Assembly (NCBI GenBank): GCA_031761405.1
Contig: JASEVX010000012.1
Coordinates: forward strand, 25,298,170-25,362,169
Source of the DNA: Serripes groenlandicus
Taxonomy: Eukaryota > Mollusca > Bivalvia > Cardiida > Cardiidae
Direction: 5' to 3'
Length of the DNA: 64,000 nucleotides
In this document: positions 10,481-21,835 of the stretch, piece by piece
How the letters are laid out: each line of letters opens with the position of its first letter
Numbering within the stretch: position 1 is the first letter of the stretch
Translations under genes and position numbers: made by a program
The notes under the pieces: model-generated
Seen by the model: the letters and a program-made list of their open reading frames with translations, nothing else
Told to the model about the DNA's origin: nothing
Database searches by the model: none

Positions 10481-11790
10481 CGTAAAGTTAGCCGTCTGGC
10501 AGTCTGGCAGCCTGGCAGCGTGAAGTTAGTAGTCTGGCAGTCTGACAGCCTGGCAGCGTGAAGTTAGCAGTCTGGCAGCGTGGCAGTCTAGCAGCGTGAA
10601 GTTAGCAGCCTGGCAGTCTGGCAGCGTGAAGTCTGACAGCATGGCAGCCTGGCAGCATGAACTGAGAAACGTGGCAGATTGGCAAAGTAAAGATGTCAGT
10701 ATGACAGCGTAAACAGCCCGACAGCGTGAACTGAGTAACCTAACAGCATGGCAGCCTGGAAGCGTAAACAAAGTAGCATAACAGCTCGGCAGAAAACGAC
10801 TTTTATAGGCGTGTTTTTTATAATGAACTACCGTGAAGGAATTTCGCATTTTTCATATTTTTTTCGGGTTTGAAAACATGAATATCTGGATCAAATAACG
10901 CATCGTTACGCGTTATGGTAAGATGAAACTTAAATACGGCTTAAGTGGCAAAATAAAGTGTTTTAAGTTAATAGAAGATTATTTTTCACTATATGATGAC
11001 CGGAAACATCGCCCGATTTCGTCTTTCGACAGCGATAGAAATAGAGGTAATTGTTAGCAAGAATTCGAAAAAAACCTTGATTTAATAAAATATTTCACAT
11101 CTTATCTTTGATTAAAACTCATTAAAAGACAAGTTATTCGAACGTAACATATACTAAAGATGTTGTATCTAGGCCGATTGAAAAAAGCATAGCGTTTTTC
11201 AAGCTTTTCCAGGCTGCTAGAACTGCTGGCGTCGTTAAAATCGAAATGTCGCGTAAAGAGATATGGTTTAGTTCACATGAAAAGTCAGGTGTAATTGTTG
11301 TTAAAGTATACATTTTAAGTCTGGCAAAAAAGCGAGAAAAACATGATTGTAATCAATAAATTTACATTTTATCTTTGATTAAATCTTAACGTTACATATG
11401 ATAAAAAGTGTGTGCGCGATTTAAACTGTCCTACGCTGCGAAATATGCGTAAAGAGATGTGCCTTAGTTCAAATGAAATTGTTGATGTAATTGTTGTAAA
11501 ACTGTGCATTCTGATATCCTCATTCTGGCAGACTGCCAGGCTATTATGCTGCTAACATCACGCGGCCTGTCTGTCAGACTGTTACGCTGACAACCCAACA
11601 ATGTAAGGCTGTCAGAGTGCTCATTTCACGCTGTCAGGCTGCCGAGCTGTTATGCTACTTTGTTTACGCTGCAAGACTGCTAACTTCACGCTGCCAGGCT
11701 GCCAGGCTGCCAGGCTGCCAACTTCACGGACATTTTATAAACGCGAAAACTAGGGTTGCCTTTAGGTTGTCGGACAAAACGTTAGGCGTA
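10445..11790. mobile_element. Foldback-like element, left copy
   Basis: Two minisatellite arms face each other. Around 10490-10800 the motif CTGGCAGCGTGAAGTTAGCA repeats. Around 11520-11730 its reverse complement (CTAACTTCACGCTGCCAGG) repeats. The inverted match extends to single-copy-like parts of the arms, such as GTAGCATAACAGCTCGGCAG against GCCGAGCTGTTATGCTAC. Outside them lie GGACATAACGTAAGGCATTT on one end and ATTTTATAAACGCGAAAACT then GTCGGACAAAACGTTAGG on the other. The 0.7-kb interior has no ORF. Long inverted arms made of tandem repeats are the hallmark of foldback (FB-type) transposons. Membership is inferred, not shown. Confidence 0.55.
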
Positions 11791-11799
11791 CGTGATTAC

Positions 11800-12667
11800 A
11801 CCAATCAAATTACATATTCTTACTAACTCACATATTACGCCTGCTCTGTTATGTGTGTAACGGAACTCACCGATGATACTTGATGATATTACTGAATGTT
11901 GATGTTCTTCATTTAAAAACAACAACAAACCAGTATACATGTGTACATGTATAGGCGAGAACGAGCCGTCATGTTGAAACTTTACTGGCTGTATGAATTG
12001 AAATCTACGCTAGTCAATAAGTTTTTACGAATTGAAAAAATACGCAAGCTTATATGTTCGCTTATTTACATCTTTCGGAAACTTGCATCAATCAATACCT
12101 CGTCGGAAACTAATTGGCTTTAACACTTACACGAATTCTCGGACGAATGAACTGATATAGGACGAACAACCGATTTTAGAAAATATTGTGGGAAAAGGAG
12201 CCAATTCTTAACCATCATACCGTATTTGATTACTTGGTACTTAATATCTCTTCAGACTCTAATGTTCTAACTTTGTTGTGGGAATCTGGATAGATGCACA
12301 GTCAAACGCTCATCTGATAGAACTAAGACACGTTTAACTGTTCCTATGAATATTGAAAAGATGACGTTAAAGAATTCAGAAAATGCAATCAATATCGTTA
12401 AATCCCCATGCCCATGTATTAATAAAATGCTTGAAAACTATGATTATCAATAAGGGCAACATATCACCCAATAAAGGAAAGTTAAATCATGAAAATGCAT
12501 TTCCACAATTCGGAGGTATACTCGTTGAATGAACTGGACCCCTAGAAATAAGTCGATTTAAAGACCTCATTTTGACGTCATTTTGCGTCAATATCACTCG
12601 CATAAAGTCGATATGCATCTTGCTTGTTGTAAGCCTTGACGTCAGAGATCCCGTATACAAATTGTGT
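11800..12667. other. Non-coding unique segment of block 2
   Basis: It matches 52980-53990 inverted with few changes. The phrase around GTTACACACATAACAGAGCAGGCGT occurs once here and twice in the right copy (near 53790 and 53905), a 119-bp duplication specific to that arm. No gene is supported. Confidence 0.45.
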
Positions 12668-12885
12668 GAGGAATCCGCCGTGGTCGAGTGGTAAGCGTCG
12701 GGGATTTGAAACCGGTTGTTCCTGGTTCGATCCACAGTCGTAGCATGACGGTCATGGTGGAGTGTCTTTGGACTAGGCACACTTCTTAGGCTAGTACTGG
12801 TTTGCTTACCCAGGGAGCATGAATACGTGAACTGTTCCCGTGATATAACTGAAATAATGTTGAAAACGGAGTAAACCACAAGAAA
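12668..12885 (+). mobile_element. tRNA-headed SINE (Ser/Leu-type head)
   Basis: The head reads GCCGTGGTCGAGTGGTAAGC (A-box-like) and CCTGGTTCGATCCAC (B-box-like). It is followed by a CATGACGGTCATGGTGGAGT body and the 3' block GATATAACTGAAATAATGTT then GAAAACGGAGTAAACC. The inverted partner is 52765-52975. Confidence 0.75.
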
Positions 12886-13031
12886 ACAAAACATAATTTT
12901 TTGAAGGATATTAGATAATTCAACAATTAATCTCCTAATTTTCTTTCCTATAATGGATTTCACCTTATTATCTTAACTGTTTATCCAAGTTTTCCTTAAT
13001 CCCATCTTTTCACAACATACTTCTCTTTAAA

Positions 13032-13545
13032 TAACCCTTTCCCTCATATAGACGCATTTGGACGCCTCCGATCTAGACGACTTTTGAAAACATTACGACA
13101 AAAGGAGAAATTGCTCATAATGAGCAATTCTTCTTTTTTCACAATGTTTCCTACTCTCATTGATGGAGATGTTTTCATTTGTTTGCAAAAATGATTTCAA
13201 AGTCGTCTGCTGTAGATTTGTTGTATGTGGGAAAGGTTTAACCCTTTCCCAGTTCAGATCATCTGCAACAGATGACTTCGGAAACATCTGGTTAAAATAT
13301 GGTAAATGGAAGTCTATCTTAATTGAATAGAGTTGAAAACATTGTGAGAAAGGTCGTCTGTTGCACAGGCGTCTTAAAGCGTCTGTATAAGGGAAAGTAT
13401 TAAAATAGCACATCAAGTAAAACACTTTATAGTATCTAGTTAAAATATGGTAAATTAAATTTGAATAGAGTTGAAAACATTGTGACAAAAGCCATCTGCT
13501 GCACAGGCATCAGAAAGCGTCTGTATAAGGGATAGGGTAAAACGC
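13032..13545. mobile_element. Three MITE-B copies in tandem (one partial)
   Basis: The first copy, 13032-13241, has full inverted ends and the AAAAGGAGAAATTGCTCA / TGAGCAATTCTTCTTTT inner pair. The second begins in the overlapping TAACCCTTTCCCAGTTCAG and ends near 13402. A third, incomplete copy ends at GGGATAGGGTAA near 13537. The right arm keeps the same cluster at 52230-52560, though shortened. Confidence 0.7.
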
Positions 13546-13699
13546 TTTATAGTATGTGCTTAAACTGACTTATCACGTCTGCAATGTTTTGACAGTTTTA
13601 TGCGCAAGGGGAGTTCTGGTTCCCGAAAATTGTTCGCCATAAAATTAAAGAGTTTATTCCCCCACCCATTTGACTCATACCTCACAATGTAATTTAAAT

Positions 13700-13900
13700 T
13701 CATACTTAACTATTACTGCCGAATTGCAAAAGTCGACTCTTCCATGTTAAACATTGGAACAGTCCATTTTTCGTCCAACATGAAATTTTGTATTTTTTTA
13801 TGTCTAAGTGGCACAACGCAGATTTCGATACGAGCTGTCTCACCTGAATTTGCAATGTATTCAAAAGTCTTTAATTGCCTTTGGCAGCGAAAGAGTTAAC
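13700..13900. mobile_element. MITE family C, degraded copy
   Basis: It carries AAAAGTCGACTCTTCCATGTT, TTTTTCGTCCAACATGAAA and a closing TTTGGCAGCGAAAGAGTTAAC. The closest relative is 42930-43128, where both ends (TTAACCCTTTCACTGTCGAA and GACAGGGAAAGGGTTAAC) are intact and inverted. Confidence 0.55.
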
Positions 13901-14059
13901 ATAAACTGTAGATTTCTTGGCAAAAGTTCCGGTAAGTAGGTGTGGTAACAAACTACAGGAAAACGGTGACCAGTGTAGATCCAGATCAACATTTGCATCC
14001 GTGCAGTCTGGTTTAGATAAGTACTGTTTGCTAAGAAGCATTTAAAAAGCCTTTGACAT

Positions 14060-14718
14060 ACAGGCAATAGAAGACGAATTTCATTTTGTTATGCATTGTA
14101 CATGTTATGCGAGTTTGAGAAATCAGTATATACCGCTTAAGTACTTATGTCGTCTAAAAACGAGTCGGTAATCAAATCTTTTGTATCATATATATACTAT
14201 GCTTTTGAACGAAGGAAGAGGTGTTTGGTATGAATTTCAGTCACATGTTTAAGTTTCATGTCAGTGTATACTAGATATGTAATTGCGTTTTGCAGCAATG
14301 GTTTCAGCATATGACGAAGTCAGATCGATGTTGCCATATGTTATTTGTATATGCAGCAGTGAATTTAGAATGCTATAAAAAAAATGTATGCATATGTATA
14401 TATTATAGAAAGTAATAACATATATGTTATATGTACATGAATCAACTGTTATACGACGTGATAACATAATTTATGCCTATGTCTATGTGTAAACCTTTAG
14501 CTTTTTCATAATAAAATATGCTTCTATCGTAGATACTTATTCAAAACATGATGGGAAAAGTAGAAACTGCTCAAAATAACTTATTTCTCATTTCGCATCA
14601 ATGTTTTCAAAGTTTAATATAAACCACATTTAAGATACCAATTGTTTCATTCTCTAATTCTTTCAATACAGACAGATCTTAACATATCATATACGGTAAA
14701 CTGTCAAGCAAGTGCTGT
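14060..14718. other. Left-arm-only non-coding DNA
   Basis: AT-rich sequence with no gene I can support. The right arm goes directly from the homologue of about 13990 to the 29-bp array, so everything from roughly 14060 to 15740 is missing there. Confidence 0.4.
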
Positions 14719-14812
14719 GTGAAAATGTTATATGATGTAAACATAATTGTTATGGGCCGGTGGCCTTATGTCAATAAAATATTGTCATTGTCATTGTCAT
14801 TGTCAGTGTATA
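14719..14812 (+). mobile_element. LINE-type 3' end with TTGTCA tail
   Basis: TTATGGGCCGGTGGCCTTAT is followed by TCAATAAAATA and a short tandem of TTGTCA. Short-repeat tails after an AATAAA-like signal and a GGGCCGG..GGCC hairpin are typical of 3' ends of non-LTR elements. A comparable end, with a different tail, is seen on the - strand at 58685. No RT domain is attached, so this is an extremely 5'-truncated copy or a SINE borrowing the tail. Confidence 0.5.
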
Positions 14813-14956
14813 TTTTAATCAAATACGAGTATGAATGTGCAAATGTATTGTATTGTACTCTTGCCGTAAATCACTTAAGTATAGGTTTATATAGAGGAAA
14901 ACATTTAAGTTTTCTTGGTTCTTCACACTTCAATTATTTTGTACTCACCAAGTATA

Positions 14957-15232
14957 TGATTGATTGATTGATTGATTGTTGTGTGTTTTACGCCACTTTC
15001 TACAATGTTTCAGTTATATCACGGCGTCTCCTTGGTAAGTTACCAGTACAACTGGCCCATTTATCCTGACACCAGTCAGTCAGTCGTAATGCTTACCTCG
15101 CAACCCTGAGCACCAAGGAGGGCAGCCATAACTATCATTTTTAAAGTTTTTAGTATGTCCCGGCCGGGGATCGAACCCGCATCCTCCCGTACCCGTGGCG
15201 GACGCTATACAGCTGCATCAACGAGGCGGTAC
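14957..15232 (-). mobile_element. Nearly complete SINE with (ATCA)n tail
   Basis: On the - strand: a tRNA-like head ending in GCGGGTTCGATCCCCGGCCG, the TTACGACTGACTGACTGGTG body, GTAACTTACCAAGGAGACGC, the GTGATATAACTGAAACATTG 3' block with AAGTGGCGTAAAAC, then a tail of ATCA repeats (seen on the + strand as TGATTGATTGATTGATTG). All expected modules are in order. Confidence 0.75.
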
Positions 15233-15259
15233 CAAGTATAAGATGTCAAGGGTAGACCT

Positions 15260-15489
15260 TTAACCCTTTCCCTCATATAGACGCTTTCTTATGCCTCTGC
15301 AGCAGATGGCTTTTTGAAAACATAGTGACAAAGGAAGAAATTGCACAAAACGTGCAATTTCTCCATTTGCCACAATGTTTTCCACTTTTTGACATAGGTT
15401 ATCCATTCAATTATAGTGATTTTCTATTTTTTGAGAAAATATGTTCAAAGTCGTCCGCTGCAGAATTGTCGTATGAGGGAAAGGGTTAA
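15260..15489. mobile_element. MITE-B copy
   Basis: Ends TTTAACCCTTTCCCTCATAT and GTATGAGGGAAAGGGTTAAC are inverted to each other. CTCTGCAGCAGATGGC and GTCCGCTGCAGA form the sub-terminal pair. This is one of the best preserved copies in the window. Confidence 0.75.
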
Positions 15490-15739
15490 CTACTTTAAGT
15501 CTTGTGGCATGCTGTCTTTGGAAAATATTAGCCAGTATGTTTATTTTCTTAACTGTATCATCTGGGTTTTTTGGGGGGTAAAAAGTATTTTGTATTGCGA
15601 TGGGATGACAGTATACATTGCTTTTGATAAACATAATCTGTAAGTATAGACGCATATATGGAACACAAAAGTCAAATTGAATTAGAGATATTCACTATTC
15701 ATACAATGTTTGCCCAGTCTATATGTCTGTTGATAAAAA

Positions 15740-18700
15740 ATTAACATTAGCAGGGCCAGTCTGTGTCACCAATATAGAGCAAGGTCAGTCTGTGTCACCA
15801 GCATAAACAAGGCCAGCCTGTGTCACCAGAATATAGCAAGCCGGTTTAGAGCTAGGCCAGTCTGTGTCACCAATATAGAGCAAGGCCAGTCTTTGTCACC
15901 AATATAGAGCAAGGCCAGTCTGTGTCACCAATATCGAGCAAGGCAAGTCTGTGTCACCAGTATAGAGCAAGGCCAGTCTGTGTCAACAAAACAGAGCAAG
16001 GCCAGTCTGTGTCACCAATATAAAGCAAGGCCAGTCTGTGTCACCAATATAGAGCAAGGCCAGCCTGTGTCACCAATATAGAGCAAGACCAGTCTGTGTC
16101 ACCAATATAGAGCAAGGCCAGTCTGTGTCACCAATACAGAGCAAGGCCAGTCTGTGTCACCTGTATATAGCAAGGCCAGTCTGTGTCACCAATATAGAGC
16201 AAGGCAAGTCTGTGCCACAAGTATAGAGCAAGGCCAGTCTGTGTCACCAATATAGAGCAAGGCCAGTATGTGTCACCAATATAGAGCAAGGCCAGTCTGT
16301 GTCACCAATATAGAGCAAGGCAGTCTGTGCCACCAGTACAAAGCAAGACAATTATGTGCCACCAGTATAGAGCAAGGCAAGTCTGTGCCACCAGTATAGA
16401 GCAAGGCGAGTCTGTGCCACCAGTATAGAGCAAGGCAAGTCTGTGCCACCAGTACAGAGCGATGCCAGTCTGTGCCACCAGTATAGAGCAAGGCCAGTCT
16501 GTGTCACCAGTATAGAGCAAGGCATGTCTAAGTCACCAATATAGAGCAAGGCCAGTCTGTGTCACCAATATAGAACAAGGCAGTCTGTGCGACCAGTACA
16601 GAGTAAGACAATTCTGTGCCACCAGTATAGAGCAAGGCAAGTCTGTGCCACCAGTATAGAACAAGGCAAGTATGTGCCACCATTATGGAGCAAGGCAAGT
16701 ATGTGCCACCAGTACAGAGCAAGGCCAGTATGTGCCACCAGTATAGAGCAATGCCAGTCTGTGCCACCAGTATAGAGCAAGGCAAGTCTGTGTCACCAGT
16801 ATAGAGCAATGCAAGTCTGTGTCAACGGTATAGAGCAAAGCAAATCTGTGTCACCAGTATAGACCAAGGTATATCCGTATCACCAGAATAGAGCAAGGCC
16901 AGTCTGTGTCACCAGTATAAAGCATGGCCAGTCTGTGTCACCAGTATAGAGCAAGGCCATTCTGTGCCACCAGTATAAAGCAAGGCAAGTATGTGCCACT
17001 AGTACAGAGCAAGGCCAGCATGTGTCGCCAGTATAGACCAAGGCCAATATGTGTCACAAGTATAGAGCAATCCAATTCTGTGTCACCAGTATAGTGCAAG
17101 GTCAGTCTGTGTCACCAATATAGAGCAATGCAAGTATGTGTCACCGGTATAGAGCAAAGCAAATATGTGTCACCAGTATAGACCAAGGTATGTCTGTATC
17201 ACCAGAATAGAGCAATGCCAGTCTGTGTCATCAGTATAGAGCAAGGCCAGTCTGTGTCACCAGTATATATCAAGGCCAGTCTGAGTCAACAGTATAGAGC
17301 AAGGACATTCTAAGTCACCAGTATAGAGCAATGCCAGTCTGTGACACAAGTATAGAGCAAGGCCAGTCTGTATCAACAGTATAGAGCAAGGCCATTCTAA
17401 GTCACCCGTATAGAGCAAAAGGTCAGTCTGTGTCACCAGTATAAAGCAAGGCCAGTCTGTGTCACCAGTATAGACTAATGCCAGCCTGTGTCACCAGTAT
17501 AGAGCAAGGCCAGTCTGTGTCACCAATATAGAGCAATGAGAGTCTGTGTCACCGGTATAGAGCAAAGCAAATATGTGTCACCAGTATAGACCAAGGTATG
17601 TCTGTATCACCAGAATAGAGCAATGCCAGTCTGTGTCATCAGTATAGAGCAAGGCCAGTCTGTGTCACCAGTATATAGCAAGGCCAGTCTGTGTCAACAG
17701 TATAGAGCAAGGACATTCTAAGTCACCAGTATAGAGCAATGCCAGTCTGTGTCACAAGTATAGAGCAAGGCCAGTCTGTGTTAACAGTATAGAGCAAGGC
17801 CATTCTAAGTCACCAGTATAGAGCAAAAGGCCAGTCTGTGTCACCAGTATAGACCAATGCCATCCTGTGTCACCAGTATAGAGCAAGGTAAGTCTGTGTC
17901 ACCAGTATAGAGCAAGGCCAGTCTTTGTCACCAGTATAGAGCAAGGCCAGTCTGTGTCACCAGTACAGAGGAATTAGCCTGTGTCACCAGTATAAAACAA
18001 TGCCAGTCTGTGTCAACAGTATAGAGCAATGCTAGCATGTATCACCAGTATAAACAAAGGTCAGCCTGTGTCACCAGAATAGACCAATGCCAGCCAGTGT
18101 TACCAGTATAAAGCAAGTCCAGTCTGTGTCACCAGTATAGATCAATGCCATCCTGTGTCACCAGTATAGAGCAAGGCAAGTCTGTGTCACCAGTATAGAG
18201 CAAACGGCGAGTATGTGTCACCAGTATAGAGCAAGGCCAGTCTTTGTCACCAGTATAGAGCAAGGCCAGTCTGTGTCACCAGTACAGAGCAATTAGCCTG
18301 TGTCACCAGTATAAAACAATGCCAGTCTGTGTCACCAGTATAGAGCAAGGCCAGTCTGTGTCACCAGTATAGAGCAATGCTAGCATGTATCACCAGTATA
18401 GAGCAAGGCCAGTCTGTGTCACCAGTACAGAGCAATTAGCCTGTGTCACCAGTATAAAACAATGCCAGTCTGTGTCACCAGTATAGAGCAAGGCCAGTCT
18501 GTGTCACCAGTACAGAGCAATTAGCCTGTGTCACCAGTATAAAACAATGCCAGTCTGTGTCACCAGTATAGAGCAAGGCCAGTCTGTGTCACCAGTATAG
18601 AGCAAGGGCCAGTCTGTGTCACCAATATAGAGCAATGCTAGCATGTATCACCAGTATAAACAAAGGTCAGCCTGTGTCACCAGTATAGACCAATGCCAGC

Positions 18701-18985
18701 CAGTGTCACCAGTATATAGCAAAGTCAGCTTGTGTCACCAGTATAGAGCAATGCTAGCATGTATCACCAGTTTAGACAAAGGCCAGTTTGTGTCACCAGT
18801 ATAGACCAAGCCCAGCCTGTGTCACAAGTATAGACACAGACAAGCCTGTGTTACAAGTATAGAGCAAGGCCAGACTCTTTCACCAGTATAGAGCAAGGCA
18901 AGCCTGTGTCACCAGTATAGAGCAAGGCAAGCCTGTGTTACCAGTATAGAGCAAGGCAAGCCTGTGCATCCGCAAAGTCTGACCA
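15740..18985 (+). repeat. 29-bp minisatellite, about 110 units
   Basis: Unit CACCAGTATAGAGCAAGGCC then AGTCTGTGT, repeated for 3.2 kb. Variants cluster: CAATATAGAG near the start, AAGTCTGTGCC near 16320-16800, and a higher-order block with ATTAGCCTGTGTCACCAG near 18290-18540. A segment of about 0.4 kb recurs at 17150-17400 and 17580-17830. Open frames on either strand are periodic consequences of a 29-mer, which cycles all three frames, and are not genes. The inverted partner is 49100-51865. Confidence 0.95.
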
Positions 18986-19529
18986 GGTTCTTTCCGTTGG
19001 CTGCTCAAGTCAACTTTTTTTTCTTAATATCCCTAAATAGAATTGCTTATGGAATCACATATTTGATGTCATAACGTGTTTGTCCAATCTATTCGTCTGT
19101 TGCTATAAAGGTTAATATTGTCCATTACTCTCTTTTAGACCATTATATTCCAACATAACATGAAGCGATTCCATTGTAAATTGACATGGCTGATTGATTG
19201 TCCGTCCAGACAAATTGTGTGTAGGTTTCTATTCGCAAACGTTATTTGATAGGATGTCTTTCCGCGTTGCAGTGAAGTATGTATCGTAGAACTATTGAGA
19301 CTTTATAGACAAATAGCACTGTTAATGAAAGAAAAACCTGAAAACTAACATGTCATCAAATAACCATATCGTACGATATACTGTAATCTTAATATACCAA
19401 TCTTAATTCCATGATAACTGTAGTATAATTGTATTTCATGAATCTATACAAAGATATTTGGTTCTGTGGCTGTTCTACGATACAGCAATAGACATATCAA
19501 TGTTAATACTTTATATAGTATGTATATAT
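18986..19529. other. Right flank of the 29-bp array, no gene
   Basis: Part of it (19080-19400) matches 48840-49090 inverted, including GTCCGTCCAGACAAATTGTG and CATATCGTACGATATACTGT. The latter contains the palindrome ATCGTACGAT. No coding region is supported. Confidence 0.5.
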
Positions 19530-19755
<226 letters not shown>

Positions 19756-19802
19756 TCCTAACGAGTGGTGGATCAATAAACAGTTACATTGTCGATAGAG
19801 AG
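19756..19802 (+). pseudogene. TRIM-gene fragment abutting the CT repeat
   Basis: Directly after the CT run the + strand encodes ILTSGGSINSYIVDREN. This matches ILITSGGSIHSYIVDRQN from the broken TRIM copy on the - strand (63205-63145) and the noisy + copy near 29110-29180. Only about 15 codons remain, and the homology stops after GAGAGAACGTTTTA. It is a duplication scar of the TRIM C-terminal region. Confidence 0.6.
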
Positions 19803-19861
19803 AACGTTTTACGTCCGTGCAGTATAATCCTGGTCTACATCATTGGCTACTCATGTATCTT

Positions 19862-20087
19862 TTAACCCTTTCCCACCTTTAGACGCATTTTGACGCATCT
19901 GCAGCAGGCGACTTTTGAAAACAGTGACAAAAGGACAAATTGCTCAAAACGAGCAATTTCTCCTATTGCCACAATGTCTTCAACTTTTTTCAGTATTTTT
20001 ACTTACAATTATAGAGATTTTCCATTTGTTTTAATTAGACATTTTCAAAGTCGACTGCTAAATACCTGCTGTATGAGGGAAAGGGTT
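19862..20087. mobile_element. MITE-B copy
   Basis: Inverted ends TTAACCCTTTCCCACCTTT and TGAGGGAAAGGGTTA, with the inner pair AAATTGCTCAAAACGAGCAATTT forming a tight hairpin. A noisy direct copy is at 30276-30512. Confidence 0.75.
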
Positions 20088-20099
20088 ATGTATATGTAG

Positions 20100-20560
20100 G
20101 ATAAATACTCCATTAGCTTTTATGAACATAATTATGAGACGGCCCTAGACGAGTACCCAAGCACACAGTCCAGAGGTCCAGATAAGGAGGCGTATTCAGC
20201 TCTTTTTCCCACAATTTCTCTCTTATTATTAAAGCAAACCCTATGTTGTGGGTACTCAAAAGAATAGTCTCACCGAGGATATCAGAACATGCAAAACTCC
20301 CCTTATCTAGAGCCCTGATACGCACGTACGCCAATGCGCACGTTCCGTCGGAAAATATAAGGCTGAGAGTGGTAAGCGTTGATTTCGTCCGAAAATATGT
20401 AAATAAATCTGCAAGTGGATACAATAGCTAGTTAGTGTTTTAGGTATAACCAAAATGACCATTTGAAATAACCATGTGCATTGTAGGCTTTAAAGTTTTC
20501 ACTACGGCATATGCCCTGACCCCCTACCGCACCTGTGTGTATACTCGATTTTGACCCAGG
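20100..20560. other. Non-coding repeat-flank sequence
   Basis: Short open frames of 62-103 codons on the two strands overlap, and they are broken in the homologous copies at 30520-30820 and 61750-62100. I therefore treat the interval as non-coding. The inverted match to 61750-62100 is clear (GAGACGGCCC against GGGGGCCGTCTC). Confidence 0.5.
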
Positions 20561-20569
20561 TACACCATT

Positions 20570-20830
20570 GGCCTCGGATGTTGAGTGGAAGACCGTTTGG
20601 TTCAGCATTAAGATTGAATCGCTGGTGTCAGGCTAAATTGAATTTAAGTCCTTGTAACTAACTCATTCATACACTTAACTTAACAAATGTCGAGGGTGGC
20701 GTAAAAACAATTTATATATTTATATATTGGGGTTTTACGCCGCTTTCAACATTATTTCAGTTAATATTTCATATTCGGCGACAGTTCACTTATTCATGAT
20801 CCCTGGGTAAACAAACCACTCGACCACAGC
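20570..20830 (-). mobile_element. Two degraded SINE pieces
   Basis: 20570-20700 carries a body fragment (GGTGTCAGGCTAAATTGAAT) also seen inverted at 61545-61715. 20728-20830 is a - strand 3' half beginning with TTTTACGCCGCTTTCAACAT and continuing through TTCATGATCCCTGGGTAAAC. Neither keeps a full tRNA head. Confidence 0.5.
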
Positions 20831-20879
20831 GGTGATGGTATCAGTCACAGAAACTTAGAGGGATAAGAATGATCGATTG

Positions 20880-21173
20880 ATGATTGTTTTTTACGCCGTT
20901 TTCTACAATTTTTCAGTCATATCACGGCGGCCAGTTCACCTACTCATGTGTTTCCTGGCTTCCCCCATACCAGTAATGCACACAACAAACTTCCCAAGCA
21001 ACTGGTTGCTTTTCCACATAGACTGTTTGCCCATTGGTGGAAGACGAATGACGTTTGTCGCATTGACTTTTATCAAATGTCAGAAAGAATGTTGGCCGAG
21101 CTTGGATTCAAACTCATAACCACTGGATTAACAGCCCGCGTCGCTACCGACTGAGCTACCGAGGCTCGGCAAT
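20880..21173 (-). mobile_element. SINE with well-preserved tRNA-like head
   Basis: Read on the - strand, GCCGAGCCTCGGTAGCTCAG begins a head with an A-box-like TAGCTCAGTCGGTAGCG and a closing GCTCGGCC that pairs with the 5' end over seven bases. The 3' block (CGCCGTGATATGACTGAAAA then AACGGCGTAAAA) is complete. This is the same SINE subtype as 61300-61533. A tRNA scan may flag the head, but it belongs to the SINE. Confidence 0.75.
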
Positions 21174-21344
21174 AATATGAATAGTATGGTTTAAATCACA
21201 GACCAAGTGTAAACAGTTGTGTGGTTATTTTGAGTAACGCAACACAAAAACTTATCTTCGAAGCTTCGAGAACAAAATGACAATTTCGATCAGTTGTTTT
21301 GACTCTTCTAAACGATTACCTCGTATGATAGTGAACTGGTATGA

Positions 21345-21560
21345 TAGTTTTACCCTTTCCAACTTGTAGACGCTCGTCGACGCATTTGCAGTAGACAACT
21401 TTTGAAAACATTGTAGCATAAGCAGAATTTGCTCGTGAGGAGCTTTTTTCATTTTGCCACAGTGTTCTCAACTTCATTTAATTAAGCTTTCATTTACAAT
21501 GATTTTCGTATTGTTCAATTTCTCAGATTTCCACATTGTTTTTAAATGTCTTCAGCTGTT
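21345..21560. mobile_element. Degraded MITE-B copy
   Basis: It starts TTTTACCCTTTCCAACTTGT and carries GCAGTAGACAACTTTTGAAA and GCTTTTTTCATTTTGCCAC. The right terminus is eroded. A direct duplicate is at 32515-32760. Confidence 0.5.
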
Positions 21561-21835
21561 TGAACGTACATTATCGTCTGTAACATGGAAATAAGTATTC
21601 TCTATGAGCCCTAAGAACACATGAATTACTTGATTGAAAACGCAGAACTGCATGAAATGACTACACAGAGGTGCGTCCTGATCTTTGTCTTCGCTCGTCG
21701 CAAAGCTCCGAAAGGGAGATGCGCTTATAGTGTGGCACTTTTTGATATTCAACTTTTGTTTTGAAAATGAAAAAGTAATAACCAGTTTTTTAAAACTACA
21801 GGGGGCGTAGCTTTGCAATACTCAATGTGTAGGCC

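Larger units (their letters stand above)
7486..19400 (+). repeat. Duplication block 2, left arm (inverted partner 48840-58355)
   Basis: The match runs on the opposite strand from the MITE-A at 58186 down to 48840. Shared landmarks in the same internal order are the 7690-8340 unique DNA, the SINE at 9720, the 10.07-10.33 kb segment, the foldback element, the 11.9-12.6 kb unique DNA, the SINE at 12668, the MITE pair at 13032-13545, the 29-bp minisatellite and the 19.1-19.4 kb flank. Differences: the left arm has an extra 8531-9735 and about 14060-15740; the right arm has an expanded 55-bp array and a hAT-like insertion. Confidence 0.85.
19803..21800 (+). repeat. Segment duplicated in direct orientation at 30210-32990
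   Basis: The order CCGTGCAGTATAATCCTGG, MITE-B, the GAGACGGCCCTAGACGAGTA stretch, the CCCTGACCCCCTACCGCACC stretch, SINE pieces, the TATGATAGTGAACTGG motif and GAAAGGGAGATGCGCT is repeated at 30210-32990. The second copy shows many single-base gains and losses and extra tandem units. Part of it (20080-20700) also matches 61250-62130 on the other strand. Confidence 0.75.

Noticed and set aside
12487..12963. 158-codon - strand frame, partly conserved at 52763-53158
   Set aside because: Half lies in a SINE, and the conserved part is on the opposite relative strand because the arms are inverted copies. No domain is recognisable.
16273..16809. Open frames with repeated ALYWWH-type peptides (also 49383-50147 and 50484-51617)
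   Set aside because: They are products of the 29-bp minisatellite; the frame cycles with the repeat and nothing is conserved between arms.
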